64,000 bases of DNA from an uncultured Bacteroides sp. (GCF_959029255.1 NZ_CAUFUE010000029.1:4516-68515), one strand, 5' to 3'. Positions 18,209-27,325 are shown, counted from the stretch's first letter. Notes: generated by a model not told the origin, from the sequence alone. Made by a program: numbers and translations.

Positions 18209-18751
18209 TTAACTGTTTAAATTCATATACTTGATAATCTTTTCTTTTGCAATGTGATAGTTTGATTTAGCGCTATCCGCTGTAGAACCGATGATTCCGG
18301 CAATCTCGTCATATCCCAAATCGTTATAGTATCGTAAGTTGAAAACCAACTGTTGCTTGGTTGGCAATGCCAGAATGGCCTGTTGTAACCTGACTGTTTC
18401 CAAATCACTGTAATCGACATACTCATCAGCCAACATACTATTAAGTTCACCCGGAGAATTATCCAATGACATCCGGTCGTCCCGTCGCTGGTCTAAAATG
18501 CGCAAGGCCTCGTTGGTGGCAATCCTGTAAACCCACGACCGGAAAGAACATTCGCCTTTGAAATTGGGCAGCGACCGGAATATCCGCACAAAAGCTTCCT
18601 GTGTAGCATCTTGTGCATCTTCGTGGACCACCACCAATCGCCGAATGTGCCAATACAATGCTTCCTTATACTTCGCCATCAGACTTCTGAAGCCTTTTTC
18701 CGGCTCCTTGGCGATTATTGCCACCAGTTCCCGGTCATCCTTTATTTCCAT
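18209..18751 (-). CDS. ECF-type RNA polymerase sigma factor
   Basis: Sigma-70 family ECF sigma factor of about 180 residues. Region 2 contains the typical DAQDATQEAFVRIFRSL and FRSWVYRIATNEALRIL. Region 4 has LPTKQQLVFNLRYYNDLGYD followed by the helix-turn-helix EIAGIIGSTADSAKSNYHIA. The ATG at 18751 is preferred; another two codons upstream is possible. Either start overlaps the end of the upstream small lipoprotein gene, implying translational coupling. With the following three genes it forms a sigma/anti-sigma/exported-protein operon. Its regulon is unknown, but the operon itself is the likeliest target. Confidence 0.9.
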   Translation of the reverse strand: MEIKDDRELVAIIAKEPEKGFRSLMAKYKEALYWHIRRLVVVHEDAQDATQEAFVRIFRSLPNFKGECSFRSWVYRIATNEALRILDQRRDDRMSLDNSPGELNSMLADEYVDYSDLETVRLQQAILALPTKQQLVFNLRYYNDLGYDEIAGIIGSTADSAKSNYHIAKEKIIKYMNLNS

Positions 18752-18944
18752 AAACAACAGGTTCTGACGCCGCAGGGCATCCTACCAAAGGACGGTTAAA
18801 CAAGGTCGTGCCGGTTGTCAACTGCGCAACGACAAAACGATGCTTGTGATGGTGGCGATGGCGGGGTGAACGCACAGTTACACACGATTGCATCAGGAAT
18901 ATAACAGTCGCTCCTAAAGCTAATAATTTCCAAATAGGTTTCAT
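18735..18944 (-). CDS. Small His/Arg-rich lipoprotein
   Basis: A 69-residue protein whose N-terminus is a lipoprotein signal peptide (GATVIFLMQSC, lipidated Cys about residue 21), followed by a basic His/Arg-rich stretch with several consecutive histidines. Its ATG overlaps the stop codon of the preceding gene (ATGA) and its 3' end overlaps the sigma-factor start, so it is embedded in the operon. No family recognised. The histidine cluster could bind metal, but that is speculation. Confidence 0.65.
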   Translation of the reverse strand: MKPIWKLLALGATVIFLMQSCVTVRSPRHRHHHKHRFVVAQLTTGTTLFNRPLVGCPAASEPVVYGNKG

Positions 18945-19306
18945 ACGTTATCATTTTTTATATATACTTTCTTTTTCCCTCTGATGGTAGGCTGTATGGG
19001 CTTTTTCTTATCCATAGCGAAAGCGTCAAGCTCGGCTTCCGCCGAGGTTTTGCTGAGTTGTGTCATTTTTGTATATTGCCTGATGGTAAGGAACTCGTGT
19101 GTTTTCAAGTAAGCCACCGCCATCGCCAATCGTTCCTTTTGATTGAAACGGTTGCTGACAATAGATGTTACATCAGGTCGAACCATAACGGTGACCACCC
19201 GATTCGGACGGTAATGCGAACGCCAATGTTGTGCCTTTGCAATTCCGCAAACCAATGATATCGCAATTACTAATATCCCTGTTTTCCATTTTTTTGTTGT
19301 ACACAT
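18941..19306 (-). CDS. Exported hypothetical protein, first gene of the sigma operon
   Basis: A 121-residue protein with a signal peptide (residues about 1-25, ending GIAKAQ). The mature region has a stretch (about 62-98) reading KERLAMAVAYLKTHEFLTIR and then QYTKMTQLSKTSAEAELDAF, which resembles a winged-helix fold, and a basic C-terminus. A helix-turn-helix-like domain after a signal peptide is odd: either the fold is used outside the cytoplasm for another purpose, or the similarity is superficial. Its stop overlaps the start of the small lipoprotein gene. No TAnnTTTG element was found upstream, so the operon may use its own ECF sigma promoter. Confidence 0.68.
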   Translation of the reverse strand: MCTTKKWKTGILVIAISLVCGIAKAQHWRSHYRPNRVVTVMVRPDVTSIVSNRFNQKERLAMAVAYLKTHEFLTIRQYTKMTQLSKTSAEAELDAFAMDKKKPIQPTIRGKKKVYIKNDNV

Positions 19307-19600
19307 ACTAGTTTATATTATTTCATTATACATTCATGTTTCATGTACCTCTTCGTGAGCTCTTCCGAATGGACGTTCTATATATAAGACCCGTTAAAGA
19401 GATGAAAGTAAAATAGCGCAAGCTGTTTTTTTTGATTTTATTGTGAAAAATAATATTCTGCTTTATTCAATCTATTCATAATGAACAATCACCCGACTTC
19501 GGAGGGTGGAGGGAATAGTAATCCCTTGTTTTTCTCATCAATACTTAGTACCTTTAAGCCCTATATCGAAAGGCAACAACTACCGGGTCTTTTACTGCAA
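19307..19600. other. Non-coding stretch before the repeat array
   Basis: No credible gene. It holds a short hairpin (CACCC and GGGTG arms near 19492-19507). It also holds a one-mismatch promoter on the plus strand: TTG at 19526-19528, 20 bp, then TACCTTTA at 19549-19556. If used, the promoter would place the following repeat array inside the leader of the HU-HIG transcript. No housekeeping promoter for the leftward sigma operon was seen. Confidence 0.5.
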
Positions 19601-19787
19601 AACATCCCCATGTTGTAGGGTAAAACATCCGGGTGTTTTTGGTGAAAACATCCCCATGTTTTGGGGAATAACACCCGGGTGTTTTGGGTGTCCGGTCATA
19701 ACATCAAAGGTATTAGGTCATAACACCAAAGGTGCTCGGCGCTGATATCAAAGATGCTGGGTAGTAATGCCGAAGATGTTCATCACC
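19601..19787. repeat. Array of eight degenerate 22-23 nt repeats containing palindromes
   Basis: Units begin at 19601, 19624, 19647, 19670, 19700, 19722, 19744 and 19766, giving steps of 23, 23, 23, 30, 22, 22 and 22. The first four each carry a palindrome, for example AACATCCCCATGTT and the perfect 14-mer AACACCCGGGTGTT at 19670-19683. The later four keep an AAAG/GAAG centre and decay away from the palindrome. The array ends 31 bp before the HU-HIG start codon. Confidence 0.85.
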
Positions 19788-19818
19788 CGGTTTTATGAAC
19801 TTAAAGATTTAAATCAGT

Positions 19819-20256
19819 ATGTCAATGAATTATGTAGTCCGCAAGAAAGTGGACAAGAGTGGAGATAAAGAAGTGGTGCGCTACTATGCCGCATCGAAAG
19901 TGTTGCAACCCGAACCGGTGAGCAACGAGGAAATAGCCGCAAAGCTTGCGGAGATGAGTTCACTGCAAACGGGTGATGTCCAGTCCGTATTGGTACAGCT
20001 TCCCGACGTCATTGCCGATTTCCTGGCAAGCGGGCGTACCGTGAACATCAAAGGTTTGGGGAACTTCTTCCCTGCCATCACCAGCGAACCTGTGGAGCGG
20101 ATAGAAGACTGTACGGCAGACAAAGTGCGCATTTCACGCATCTGCTTCAAAGCGGCAAGCGGGTTTATGCAGCGCATCTACCGGCATCTGGACTTGTTCA
20201 GTTTTCAGGTGCAGGACTTGAAGAAGGAGTTGAAGAAGAAAGAAAAGGGAATTTAA
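19819..20256 (+). CDS. HU-family DNA-binding protein (HU-HIG type)
   Basis: Histone-like protein of 145 residues. The N-terminal 30 residues (MNYVVRKKVDKSGDKEVVRY) and the core (ELAAKL-like helix, then SGRTVNIKGLGNFFPAITSE) fit the HU-HIG variant of the HU/IHF fold common in Bacteroidales. The last 25 residues add a Lys/Glu-rich helix absent from classical HU. HU-HIG proteins are presumed nucleoid or regulatory proteins with poorly known targets. The repeat array of palindromes immediately upstream is a candidate binding region or structured leader. An alternative ATG lies two codons in. It is isolated, with a hairpin terminator after it. Confidence 0.88.
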   Translation: MSMNYVVRKKVDKSGDKEVVRYYAASKVLQPEPVSNEEIAAKLAEMSSLQTGDVQSVLVQLPDVIADFLASGRTVNIKGLGNFFPAITSEPVERIEDCTADKVRISRICFKAASGFMQRIYRHLDLFSFQVQDLKKELKKKEKGI

Positions 20257-20272
20257 TTTTTAGAATAAAAAG

Positions 20273-20305
20273 CAGCCTGCACATTGACCGGAGTCGTGCA
20301 GGCTG
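20273..20305. terminator. Bidirectional hairpin terminator
   Basis: A perfect 10-bp stem (CAGCCTGCAC / GTGCAGGCTG) with a 13-nt loop sits between two convergent genes. An A-run on the left gives a T-run for leftward transcription, so it fits best as the terminator of the TonB receptor/lipoprotein operon. Confidence 0.7.
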
Positions 20306-20351
20306 TGTTACTTTAATAAGACCTGAATAGGGGGTTGAATACCTCCATATT

Positions 20352-21515
20352 TTATTTTACCCAGTTCCCTGCCATCCAGTCACACTCTGCCTTGATTTCA
20401 TTGAATGAAGTATATTTCAGGGAAGTGTCGATGGTATTTCCGGCAGCAACGAAAGCGTCGTTCGTATAGATGTTCTTTTCACTTTTCAGTTCGGAGTCCA
20501 CCGTCATGTTCAGCAGTTTGGAAGTCCCGTCCTTCAAGGCATTTTCTGTCTCGTCGCTTTCCAGGGTTACGGCGTTATTCTTGCCGCAAACCTTGGCGCC
20601 GTCAATGCTGACCCGGGTACCGCGACGCAGACGGATACCCCGTTTGTTTTCGGTAGACCCGTTGCCTACAAGGATGAGGTTTCTCAGTGTCGGGTGGGCG
20701 ATGGGAGTGGCGGTGAAGTCGTTCTCGTAGTTGTCGGCTTCGATGAGGCAGTCGCAGTCGTATCCTAATGTGGCTTCCGGTTCCTGATAGGCAACTAGGT
20801 TTGTACCTGTACCTCTCCAGCCTTCGGTCCAGTCGTATGAGTCGTCGCTACAGCTCACTACTACCATGTTGCTGATATTGACAGCGCCGCCGAAGAACTC
20901 AAAGCCATCATCGGAACCTTTGTAGGCTTCGCAGTGGTCTACGGTGGTACCGCTACCTACCCCGTAGAATGTGATGCCGTTGGCTTCTTTCTCGGGGTTG
21001 AAAGCGTAACCGCTGTACTCTACACGTACATATCTCAATATACCGGAGTTGTCGGCATCATCGTTGCCACCGTATACTGCATCACCGATTTCGGATACTC
21101 CGGAGCCTACATTGGTTTGTGCTTTACCGCAAATGTGGATGCCGCCCCATGCGCCGGGAGATTTTACATCACTGGTCATCACGATGGGCTTGTCTGCCGT
21201 GCCTACCGCATTGATTTTGCCCCCTTGCTTGATGAGGATATAGTCTACGATGTCATCGTCACCGATGGCGGTGATGGTTACTCCTTCTTCAATGTTCAGT
21301 GTCACACCGTTCTCTACGATGTACTCGCCGCTCAATTTGTAGGAGTTACCGGCTTTCAGGGTGACGTCCGAGGTAACGGAACCTTTCAGGGTGGCGCCGT
21401 TCTCTATTCCGTTGCCGTTGGAATTTCCATTATCTTCGTTATCACTGCATGCGGTGAAGAAGAACATTCCGGCTACCAATGCCAAAGAATACAGTTTCAA
21501 ATTTAAAGGTTTCAT
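20352..21515 (-). CDS. Surface lipoprotein with parallel beta-helix fold
   Basis: A 387-residue lipoprotein. The signal peptide ends MFFFTAC (Cys23) and is followed by the Asp/Asn-rich stretch SDNEDNGNSNGNG, which resembles the acidic surface-export signal of Bacteroides lipoproteins. The mature part has repeated short strands separated by Gly/Asn/Asp turns (ITFYGVGSGTTVDHCEAYKG, DDGFEFFGGAVNISNMVVV), typical of a right-handed beta-helix. It lies 83 bp downstream of a TonB-dependent receptor on the same strand and takes the place normally held by a SusD-like protein. It is likely a surface partner for substrate capture, by inference. Catalytic residues of pectate lyases were not recognised. 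Confidence 0.8.
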   Translation of the reverse strand: MKPLNLKLYSLALVAGMFFFTACSDNEDNGNSNGNGIENGATLKGSVTSDVTLKAGNSYKLSGEYIVENGVTLNIEEGVTITAIGDDDIVDYILIKQGGKINAVGTADKPIVMTSDVKSPGAWGGIHICGKAQTNVGSGVSEIGDAVYGGNDDADNSGILRYVRVEYSGYAFNPEKEANGITFYGVGSGTTVDHCEAYKGSDDGFEFFGGAVNISNMVVVSCSDDSYDWTEGWRGTGTNLVAYQEPEATLGYDCDCLIEADNYENDFTATPIAHPTLRNLILVGNGSTENKRGIRLRRGTRVSIDGAKVCGKNNAVTLESDETENALKDGTSKLLNMTVDSELKSEKNIYTNDAFVAAGNTIDTSLKYTSFNEIKAECDWMAGNWVK

Positions 21516-21598
21516 AATTCAATTCGTTTTAATTAATAATGGTTTATAATAATGATTCATGTTTTGTAATTTCCATGATGAAAAAACAACCTTCCATT

Positions 21599-24349
21599 TC
21601 AGAAATTATAGCTTGCCCCTATCTCGAAGTTTGTTCCTTTTTTGTAGCGTTCCACTTCGATATTCTGTCCTGTTTTCGGTACATCCTGTTTGAAGATGAT
21701 ATCACGGTTCAGCAGGTCGTTTACTTGTGCCCTGATACTGAAGTGTTTGTTAAGGCTGTAGCCGACGTTGAAATTCAACGTGTGTACGGCTTGTTGCTTC
21801 ACGTCACCCAGGCCGGATATACCTACCGAATGGATGCGGCTGCCTTGAAGATTGTATAGCAAAGCGAGGTTCAGTTGCCGCTCTTCGCCGAAGCGGGGAG
21901 AGTAGGTGAGGTCTGCATTCACCAAAATGGGTGATGCGCCTTGCAACGAACGTTCCTTATTGGTATAGGCACCGCTTTCGGGCAGTTTTACGTTGGTGTA
22001 CATGTAGCTGACATTGGCGCCCAGCCGCAGGTCTCGTACCAGTTGTTTGCGGAATTCCACCTCCACACCGCCTGCCATACCGTTGTCTGCATTGTGGAAG
22101 GAGTGTATCGTACTGCCACCGTTAAGCATCTGGGTACGTTCTATCGGCTTATCCAGATATTTGAAATAGCCGGTAAGGGAGAGCATATCGCCATTCTTTT
22201 TGAAGAGTTCGTAGCGCAAATCAAAGTTGAGATTGTATCCGTTCTGTAGTTCCGCATTGCCACGTATCTGTGCCGAACCGTAGGACTCCTGATAGAGGAA
22301 CGGTGCCATTTCGATGAATGAGGGACGGGTAACGGTACGTGAAACGGAGAAGCGGATACTGTTTGCTTGGTTCACGGTATACCGAAGGTTTAGGGTGGGG
22401 AAGATGTCGTTTTTGTTCAGGTTGCGGCGCTTGGAGTATTTCTCTCCTCCGTCTGTGGCATATTTCACCCATTGTTTGCTTATTTCGTATCGTATTCCGA
22501 GGTTTACCAACATCGTCTCAATCGGGTAAAAGTCGGTAGACAGGTATCCGGCGTAGATGTCATTACCTGCTTTGTAACTTTCGTAGGGATACATATAGCG
22601 TCCTATGCCGATGTTCCCATTGACGATATTTTCCTGGTTAAGGAAGCCGTCCGTATCATAAATATCCGTGATAGTCGGTTTCAGTTTCCTTACGTCGTAG
22701 TAAAAGCGCGTACCTGCGTAGTCGCGGTTCTTGTCTTTGTAGTTAAAACCTGCTTTCACGAAGTTCCGTTCGTTCCACTTCCATGTCATGCCGAGATTGG
22801 CGTTCCATTCTTTTTCATTCAACTCGCCGAAATAGCGTGCGGTTTCTTGTTGGTTCAACGTGAATAAACTGAGGGAACCTTGGCTGTTCCTGATATACAT
22901 CACTTGACGGCGGTCGGGCTCTTCACTGCCGGTTTTACCGTAAGAACCTCCCCAAGTCAGTTCCCATTGTTCACGCTTACCAAAGTTGTGTAAGCCGTTC
23001 AGTTGATGATTTTGGAGGGTGTAGATGTGGGTGATGTTGTTGCTGCCGGTTAGTTCGTAGCCTTCGGCATCATTGCCCTCCCGGTGCTGATAAGTATCAC
23101 TGGCATTGCGGGCATAAAAGAAGGTATAACCGATGCGGTCGTGCTTGCGAAGTGTATAACCGAGATAACCCAGTGCTGCCAGCTTTAGTTCGTCCGTATA
23201 ACCGTTGTAGTTGAAGTCATCCAAGGCGTTCCCGTTGGCTTCCAGGGTCTTATAGAATGCATTGTTCATAGTCTGGTGCCCGTTGCCTGCGCTGATGGAG
23301 GCAATGACACTCAGTGTCTGGTTGCTGATATTGAAATTCCTGCCGAGACCGATGTTGCCCCCAAATTCAGGTAGGGAGGTCTTCTTGTTGACGGCAAACG
23401 AGGTGTTGAATATGTCTTTGTTTTTTACGTATTCATTGAATTCCGTCTTGCTCATCTCCAGGGCTGCCCGGTCCATCGACGGGCTTTTGAAAAGAGTTCC
23501 ATCACGGTCCATACGGTAGGAATCTTTACCTATCGTATTGAATTTCCCTCCGGTATTCAGGCTGATATTAAAGAAATTATCAGATACATTCTCTTTGGTA
23601 CTGATGTCAATGTGCGCTCCCGAATAATCGGCAAAGGCACCGGCGTCATACACTTTACTCACTGTGATATTTTGTACGGTACTCGAGGGGAAAAGGTCGA
23701 GTGGAATAAGTTTATTATCCGGATTGGGCGAGGCGATAGGGAGTCCGTTCAGAGTGGTTGTACTGTATCTGTCGCCCAGTCCGCGAACAATCAACTGTCC
23801 GGCACTGGCAATGGAGATACCTGTTATCTTTTTTACGCCTTCCTCCACAGTGCTGATGCCTTTGATACTCATCTCCTTGGCTCCTAAGTTCTCGATGGCA
23901 AGCGTCGCTTTCTGCCGTTCCATTTGCAAGGCACGTTCACCTTCCAAATTCTTTCTGGCCACTACGGAGACTTCTCCCAGTGTCTGCGCGTCACTCTCCA
24001 TCTCAAAGTTCAGGATGACCATTTCCTTGCCTACCTTTATACCGGTGACTTGGATATCCTTGTAACCTACGTAGCGTATTTCTACGGCGTAAGTTCCGCT
24101 TTTTACGTCCAGTACATAATTGCCGTCAATGTCGGCTATCACCCCCAGTGCACTACCTGATATCTGTACGGTGGCTCCGGTCAGCGGCTCTTTAGTTTGT
24201 TTGTCGGTAATGGTTCCTTTGATAGTACCTGCCATGGCGGTCATTGCAGACAACGTCAGGAGTAAAATCAGAAAGAAAATCTTACCTAAATCCAGTTTCT
24301 TACTCATCTCTTTAGTACGTTTCTTGATTAATACGTCTTTTAGTTTCAT
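21599..24349 (-). CDS. TonB-dependent receptor with carboxypeptidase-regulatory-like domain
   Basis: Outer-membrane active transporter of 916 residues. After an unusually long N-terminus the signal peptide (about 24-40) is followed by a CarboxypepD_reg-like domain (about 41-120; TGATVQISGSALGVIADIDG). The plug domain covers about 130-260, with IVRGLGDRYSTTTLNGLPI. The 22-strand barrel ends in an aromatic residue (GASYNF). There is no STN domain, so anti-sigma signalling is not expected. A second ATG at 24307 would give a more normal signal peptide. It is not a SusC/SusD pair: the partner gene encodes a beta-helix lipoprotein. The substrate cannot be read from the sequence. Confidence 0.9.
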   Translation of the reverse strand: MKLKDVLIKKRTKEMSKKLDLGKIFFLILLLTLSAMTAMAGTIKGTITDKQTKEPLTGATVQISGSALGVIADIDGNYVLDVKSGTYAVEIRYVGYKDIQVTGIKVGKEMVILNFEMESDAQTLGEVSVVARKNLEGERALQMERQKATLAIENLGAKEMSIKGISTVEEGVKKITGISIASAGQLIVRGLGDRYSTTTLNGLPIASPNPDNKLIPLDLFPSSTVQNITVSKVYDAGAFADYSGAHIDISTKENVSDNFFNISLNTGGKFNTIGKDSYRMDRDGTLFKSPSMDRAALEMSKTEFNEYVKNKDIFNTSFAVNKKTSLPEFGGNIGLGRNFNISNQTLSVIASISAGNGHQTMNNAFYKTLEANGNALDDFNYNGYTDELKLAALGYLGYTLRKHDRIGYTFFYARNASDTYQHREGNDAEGYELTGSNNITHIYTLQNHQLNGLHNFGKREQWELTWGGSYGKTGSEEPDRRQVMYIRNSQGSLSLFTLNQQETARYFGELNEKEWNANLGMTWKWNERNFVKAGFNYKDKNRDYAGTRFYYDVRKLKPTITDIYDTDGFLNQENIVNGNIGIGRYMYPYESYKAGNDIYAGYLSTDFYPIETMLVNLGIRYEISKQWVKYATDGGEKYSKRRNLNKNDIFPTLNLRYTVNQANSIRFSVSRTVTRPSFIEMAPFLYQESYGSAQIRGNAELQNGYNLNFDLRYELFKKNGDMLSLTGYFKYLDKPIERTQMLNGGSTIHSFHNADNGMAGGVEVEFRKQLVRDLRLGANVSYMYTNVKLPESGAYTNKERSLQGASPILVNADLTYSPRFGEERQLNLALLYNLQGSRIHSVGISGLGDVKQQAVHTLNFNVGYSLNKHFSIRAQVNDLLNRDIIFKQDVPKTGQNIEVERYKKGTNFEIGASYNF

Positions 24350-24367
24350 TCATTTTTTTATCCGCTG

Positions 24368-24375
24368 CAAAGATG
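24368..24375 (-). promoter_or_regulatory. Possible -7 element for the TonB receptor operon
   Basis: Read on the minus strand this is CATCTTTG, one mismatch from TAnnTTTG, 18 bp before the first ATG. A near-palindrome around ACGT (about 24382-24400) just upstream could be an operator. Both are weak predictions. Confidence 0.4.
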
Positions 24376-24489
24376 AGGCGATATTATTACGTAAATAATA
24401 CATACACTGTACGTTTCATTTTCATATTCGTTACACTTCTGTTACATACGCTCCTTGCCTGAAAGAGGAGTAAAAAAGGGTCTGAAAAC

Positions 24490-24519
24490 TTGTATATTAT
24501 ACTTTTATCTCTAATTTTG
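24490..24519 (+). promoter_or_regulatory. Promoter of the first PAS/GAF kinase
   Basis: TTG at 24490-24492, a 19-bp spacer and TAATTTTG at 24512-24519 give a full match to the Bacteroides -33/-7 promoter. The ATG follows 23 bp later. Confidence 0.65.
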
Positions 24520-24542
24520 TACGTTAAACCAATTTAATAGAC

Positions 24543-27323
24543 ATGACTAATTCTTATCGTGATGATAATGAACGTTTTCGCAGCCTTTCGAACTTAGGAC
24601 GAATAGGGTGGTGGGAGGCTGATTTCTCGAAAAGGGAATATCTTTGTTCTGAATACGTTTGTGACCTGCTCGGCTTGAAAGGGGAGACGCTGAGCTTTTT
24701 TGATTTCGGACAGATGATACGTGAAGATTACCGGGCACGTATCAGTCGCGAGTTTCTTTCGATTACGTATCTGGAAGTCTATGAGCAGACTTTTCCTATT
24801 TATTCTACGAAAGGAGTGGTTTGGGTAAATTCGCGCATGGGCAAGAAGGAATACATGCCGGATGGAACGCTGAAAGCTTTTGGCATATTGCAGCGTGTGA
24901 AAGCTCCTGACAATGAAACGGAAAATGATAGTATGCGTAGAGTGAATGACTTGCTTTACAGGCAAAATTCCATTTCACATTCGTTGTTTCGTTTTCTCGA
25001 AGACGAAGATGTCAGTTCCGGTATCTACGAGATATTGAAGGATATTCTTGACTTCTTTCGTGGAGGACGGGTTTATATTTTCAAATATGATGAGGACTAT
25101 CAATATCAGGATTGCATCTATGAAGTTGTAGCACCAGGTGTACCGCCAGAACAGAAAATGCTTTATAAACTTCCTACTGAGGGGCTTCCTTGGTGGACTT
25201 CGCAAATCCTGTCAAAGAAACCGATTGTTTTGGAAACTTTGGGGCAGATACCTGAAACTGCGCAGAGGGAATTTGAGGTGTTGTCGAGGCAGAATATAAA
25301 GTCGCTAATGGTTACTCCCTTGGTGAATAACGACCGTGTGTGGGGATATATGGGGGTTGATTTGGTGGACCGTACGATGATGTGGTCTAATGAGGACTTC
25401 CAATGGTTGAGTTCCTTGGCGAATATTGTGAGTATCTGCATCGAGCTACGCAAGAATAAGGATGATGCCGTCCGTGAGCGCAGTTTCCTCAGCAACATGT
25501 TCCGTTATATGCCTTTGGGATATATACGTTTATCTATATTGAAGGATGCTCAAAACAAGCCTTGCGATTATTGCATAACAGATGCCAATCAGATTTTTGC
25601 AGACTTATTGGGTAGGCCTTTGCCGGAGTTTGTGGGAAAGACTGCTTCTTATTTTTATGGAAATCCTACTTACAGGCTGAATTATCTGCTTGATGTCTTG
25701 GCAAACGGTTCTTACAAGTTGGAAGATATGAGCTTTGAACGTACTGGAAAGAGTTGCCGTGTCGTGATTTACTCTCCTGAGGAGGATGAAGTGGTGGCGT
25801 TTTTCCTGGATACTACTGAGGCTACCCAAGCTCATCAGGCATTGGACCGTAGTGAGAAGTTGTTTAAGAATATCTTTGCCAACATACCTGCGGGTGTTGA
25901 AATCTATGATAAGAATGGATTCCTGGTGGATATCAACAATAAGGATATGGAGATATTCGGCTTGGAAGACAAGTCGGATGTTATCGGCATTGATTTGTTC
26001 TCCAATCCCAATTTGTCGCCTCAATTGATGGAGCGGATACGTACTGAAGATGTAGTCGATTTCCGTCTGGATTACTCTTTTGATGAGATTGACGGATATT
26101 ATTCGTCCACCAGGGGGAATGTGATAAACCTGTATACCAAGATTAACAAGATATATGATAGCAAAGGTAACTTCACCGGGTATGCTATGATTAACATCGA
26201 CAATACGGAGCGTATGGACGCTTTGAGCCGTATCTGTGACTTTGAGAACTTCTTTCTGCTTATTTCCGACTATGCCAAGGTGGGATATGCCAAATTGAAC
26301 TTGTTGGATAGAAGAGGATATGCCATTAAGCAGTGGTATAAGAATATGGGAGAAGATGAGCGGACTCCGTTGGCGGATGTAGTCGGTGTGTATGCCATGA
26401 TGCATCCGGATGACAGGAGGAGAATGTTGGACTTCTTCCAGAAAGCCCGCATCGGCGAAGCGAAAGATTTCAGGGGAGAAATGCGCGTGCTGCGTCCGGG
26501 CACTAAGAATAAATGGAACTGGGTGCGTACCAATGTCGTAGTTAATCTTTTTGAGCCGGAGAACGGCATTATAGAACTTATCGGTGTGAACTATGACATT
26601 ACGGAACTGAAAGAAACTGCCGCCAAACTGACGGAAGCCAAAGAGAAGGCTGAGGAGGCAGACCGATTGAAGAGTGCTTTCCTTGCCAATATGAGCCACG
26701 AAATTCGTACGCCATTGAATGCTATCGTTGGTTTTTCGAGTCTGCTAATGGCCGAAGGGGATGCCGAAGAACGAAAACAATACATGGCGATAGTAGAAGA
26801 AAATAATGATTTGCTGCTGCAACTGATTTCCGATATTCTGGACTTGTCGAAGATTGAAGCCGGTACTTTCGATTTTGTAGAGAAGGAGCTGGATGTGAAC
26901 TTGCTGTGCGAGGATATTGTATGCGCCATGCAGATGAAGGTTAATCCGGGAGTGGAACTAATCTTTGAACGCCATCTGCCGGAATGCATGATTATAAGCG
27001 ACCGTAACCGTCTGAACCAAGTTATTTCCAACTTTGTGAACAATGCCATCAAGTTTACCTCCGAAGGCAGCATTTGTATAGGCTATGACCAAATTGATGA
27101 AAGTCATTTGCGTTTCTACGTGTCTGATACGGGTATCGGCATCGAACCTGAACAACGGACTGAGATTTTTGAACGCTTTGTCAAGCTAAACTCTTTTGTT
27201 CACGGAACCGGTTTAGGCTTGTCCATCAGCAAGAGTATCATCGAGCAAATGGGTGGTACGATTGGTGTGGACAGTGAACCGGGCAAGGGCTCTTGCTTCT
27301 GGTTTGTACTGCCGATAGCATAG
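24543..27323 (+). CDS. Multi-PAS/GAF sensor histidine kinase, 926 aa
   Basis: Cytoplasmic sensor kinase with no transmembrane segment. Domains in order: PAS (about 1-120), GAF (about 135-305), a PAS-like segment (about 315-425), PAS (about 435-555), PAS (about 570-690), HisKA with H719 in MSHEIRTPLN, and HATPase to the C-terminus with GTGLGLSIS. No receiver domain. The first residues of PAS1 (RIGWWEADFSKREYLCSEYV) match the paralogue encoded convergently next door, which lacks the third domain. No response regulator lies nearby, so output may go to a distant regulator. The signal may be redox or a small ligand, but no haem or flavin residues were identified. Confidence 0.9.
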   Translation: MTNSYRDDNERFRSLSNLGRIGWWEADFSKREYLCSEYVCDLLGLKGETLSFFDFGQMIREDYRARISREFLSITYLEVYEQTFPIYSTKGVVWVNSRMGKKEYMPDGTLKAFGILQRVKAPDNETENDSMRRVNDLLYRQNSISHSLFRFLEDEDVSSGIYEILKDILDFFRGGRVYIFKYDEDYQYQDCIYEVVAPGVPPEQKMLYKLPTEGLPWWTSQILSKKPIVLETLGQIPETAQREFEVLSRQNIKSLMVTPLVNNDRVWGYMGVDLVDRTMMWSNEDFQWLSSLANIVSICIELRKNKDDAVRERSFLSNMFRYMPLGYIRLSILKDAQNKPCDYCITDANQIFADLLGRPLPEFVGKTASYFYGNPTYRLNYLLDVLANGSYKLEDMSFERTGKSCRVVIYSPEEDEVVAFFLDTTEATQAHQALDRSEKLFKNIFANIPAGVEIYDKNGFLVDINNKDMEIFGLEDKSDVIGIDLFSNPNLSPQLMERIRTEDVVDFRLDYSFDEIDGYYSSTRGNVINLYTKINKIYDSKGNFTGYAMINIDNTERMDALSRICDFENFFLLISDYAKVGYAKLNLLDRRGYAIKQWYKNMGEDERTPLADVVGVYAMMHPDDRRRMLDFFQKARIGEAKDFRGEMRVLRPGTKNKWNWVRTNVVVNLFEPENGIIELIGVNYDITELKETAAKLTEAKEKAEEADRLKSAFLANMSHEIRTPLNAIVGFSSLLMAEGDAEERKQYMAIVEENNDLLLQLISDILDLSKIEAGTFDFVEKELDVNLLCEDIVCAMQMKVNPGVELIFERHLPECMIISDRNRLNQVISNFVNNAIKFTSEGSICIGYDQIDESHLRFYVSDTGIGIEPEQRTEIFERFVKLNSFVHGTGLGLSISKSIIEQMGGTIGVDSEPGKGSCFWFVLPIA

Positions 27324-27325
27324 AG

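Noticed and set aside
19307..19600. tRNA or other structured RNA gene in the gap
   Set aside because: No cloverleaf or TTC-type loop with matching stems could be found by eye; the short hairpins seen are too small to support a call.
19506..19745. 79-codon frame across the repeat array
   Set aside because: Its sequence is a translation of the 22-23 nt repeats, whose unit lengths are not multiples of three, and it shows no protein-like pattern.
19601..19787. CRISPR array
   Set aside because: Units are 22-23 nt with no unique spacers between them, they decay along the array, and no cas genes are present.
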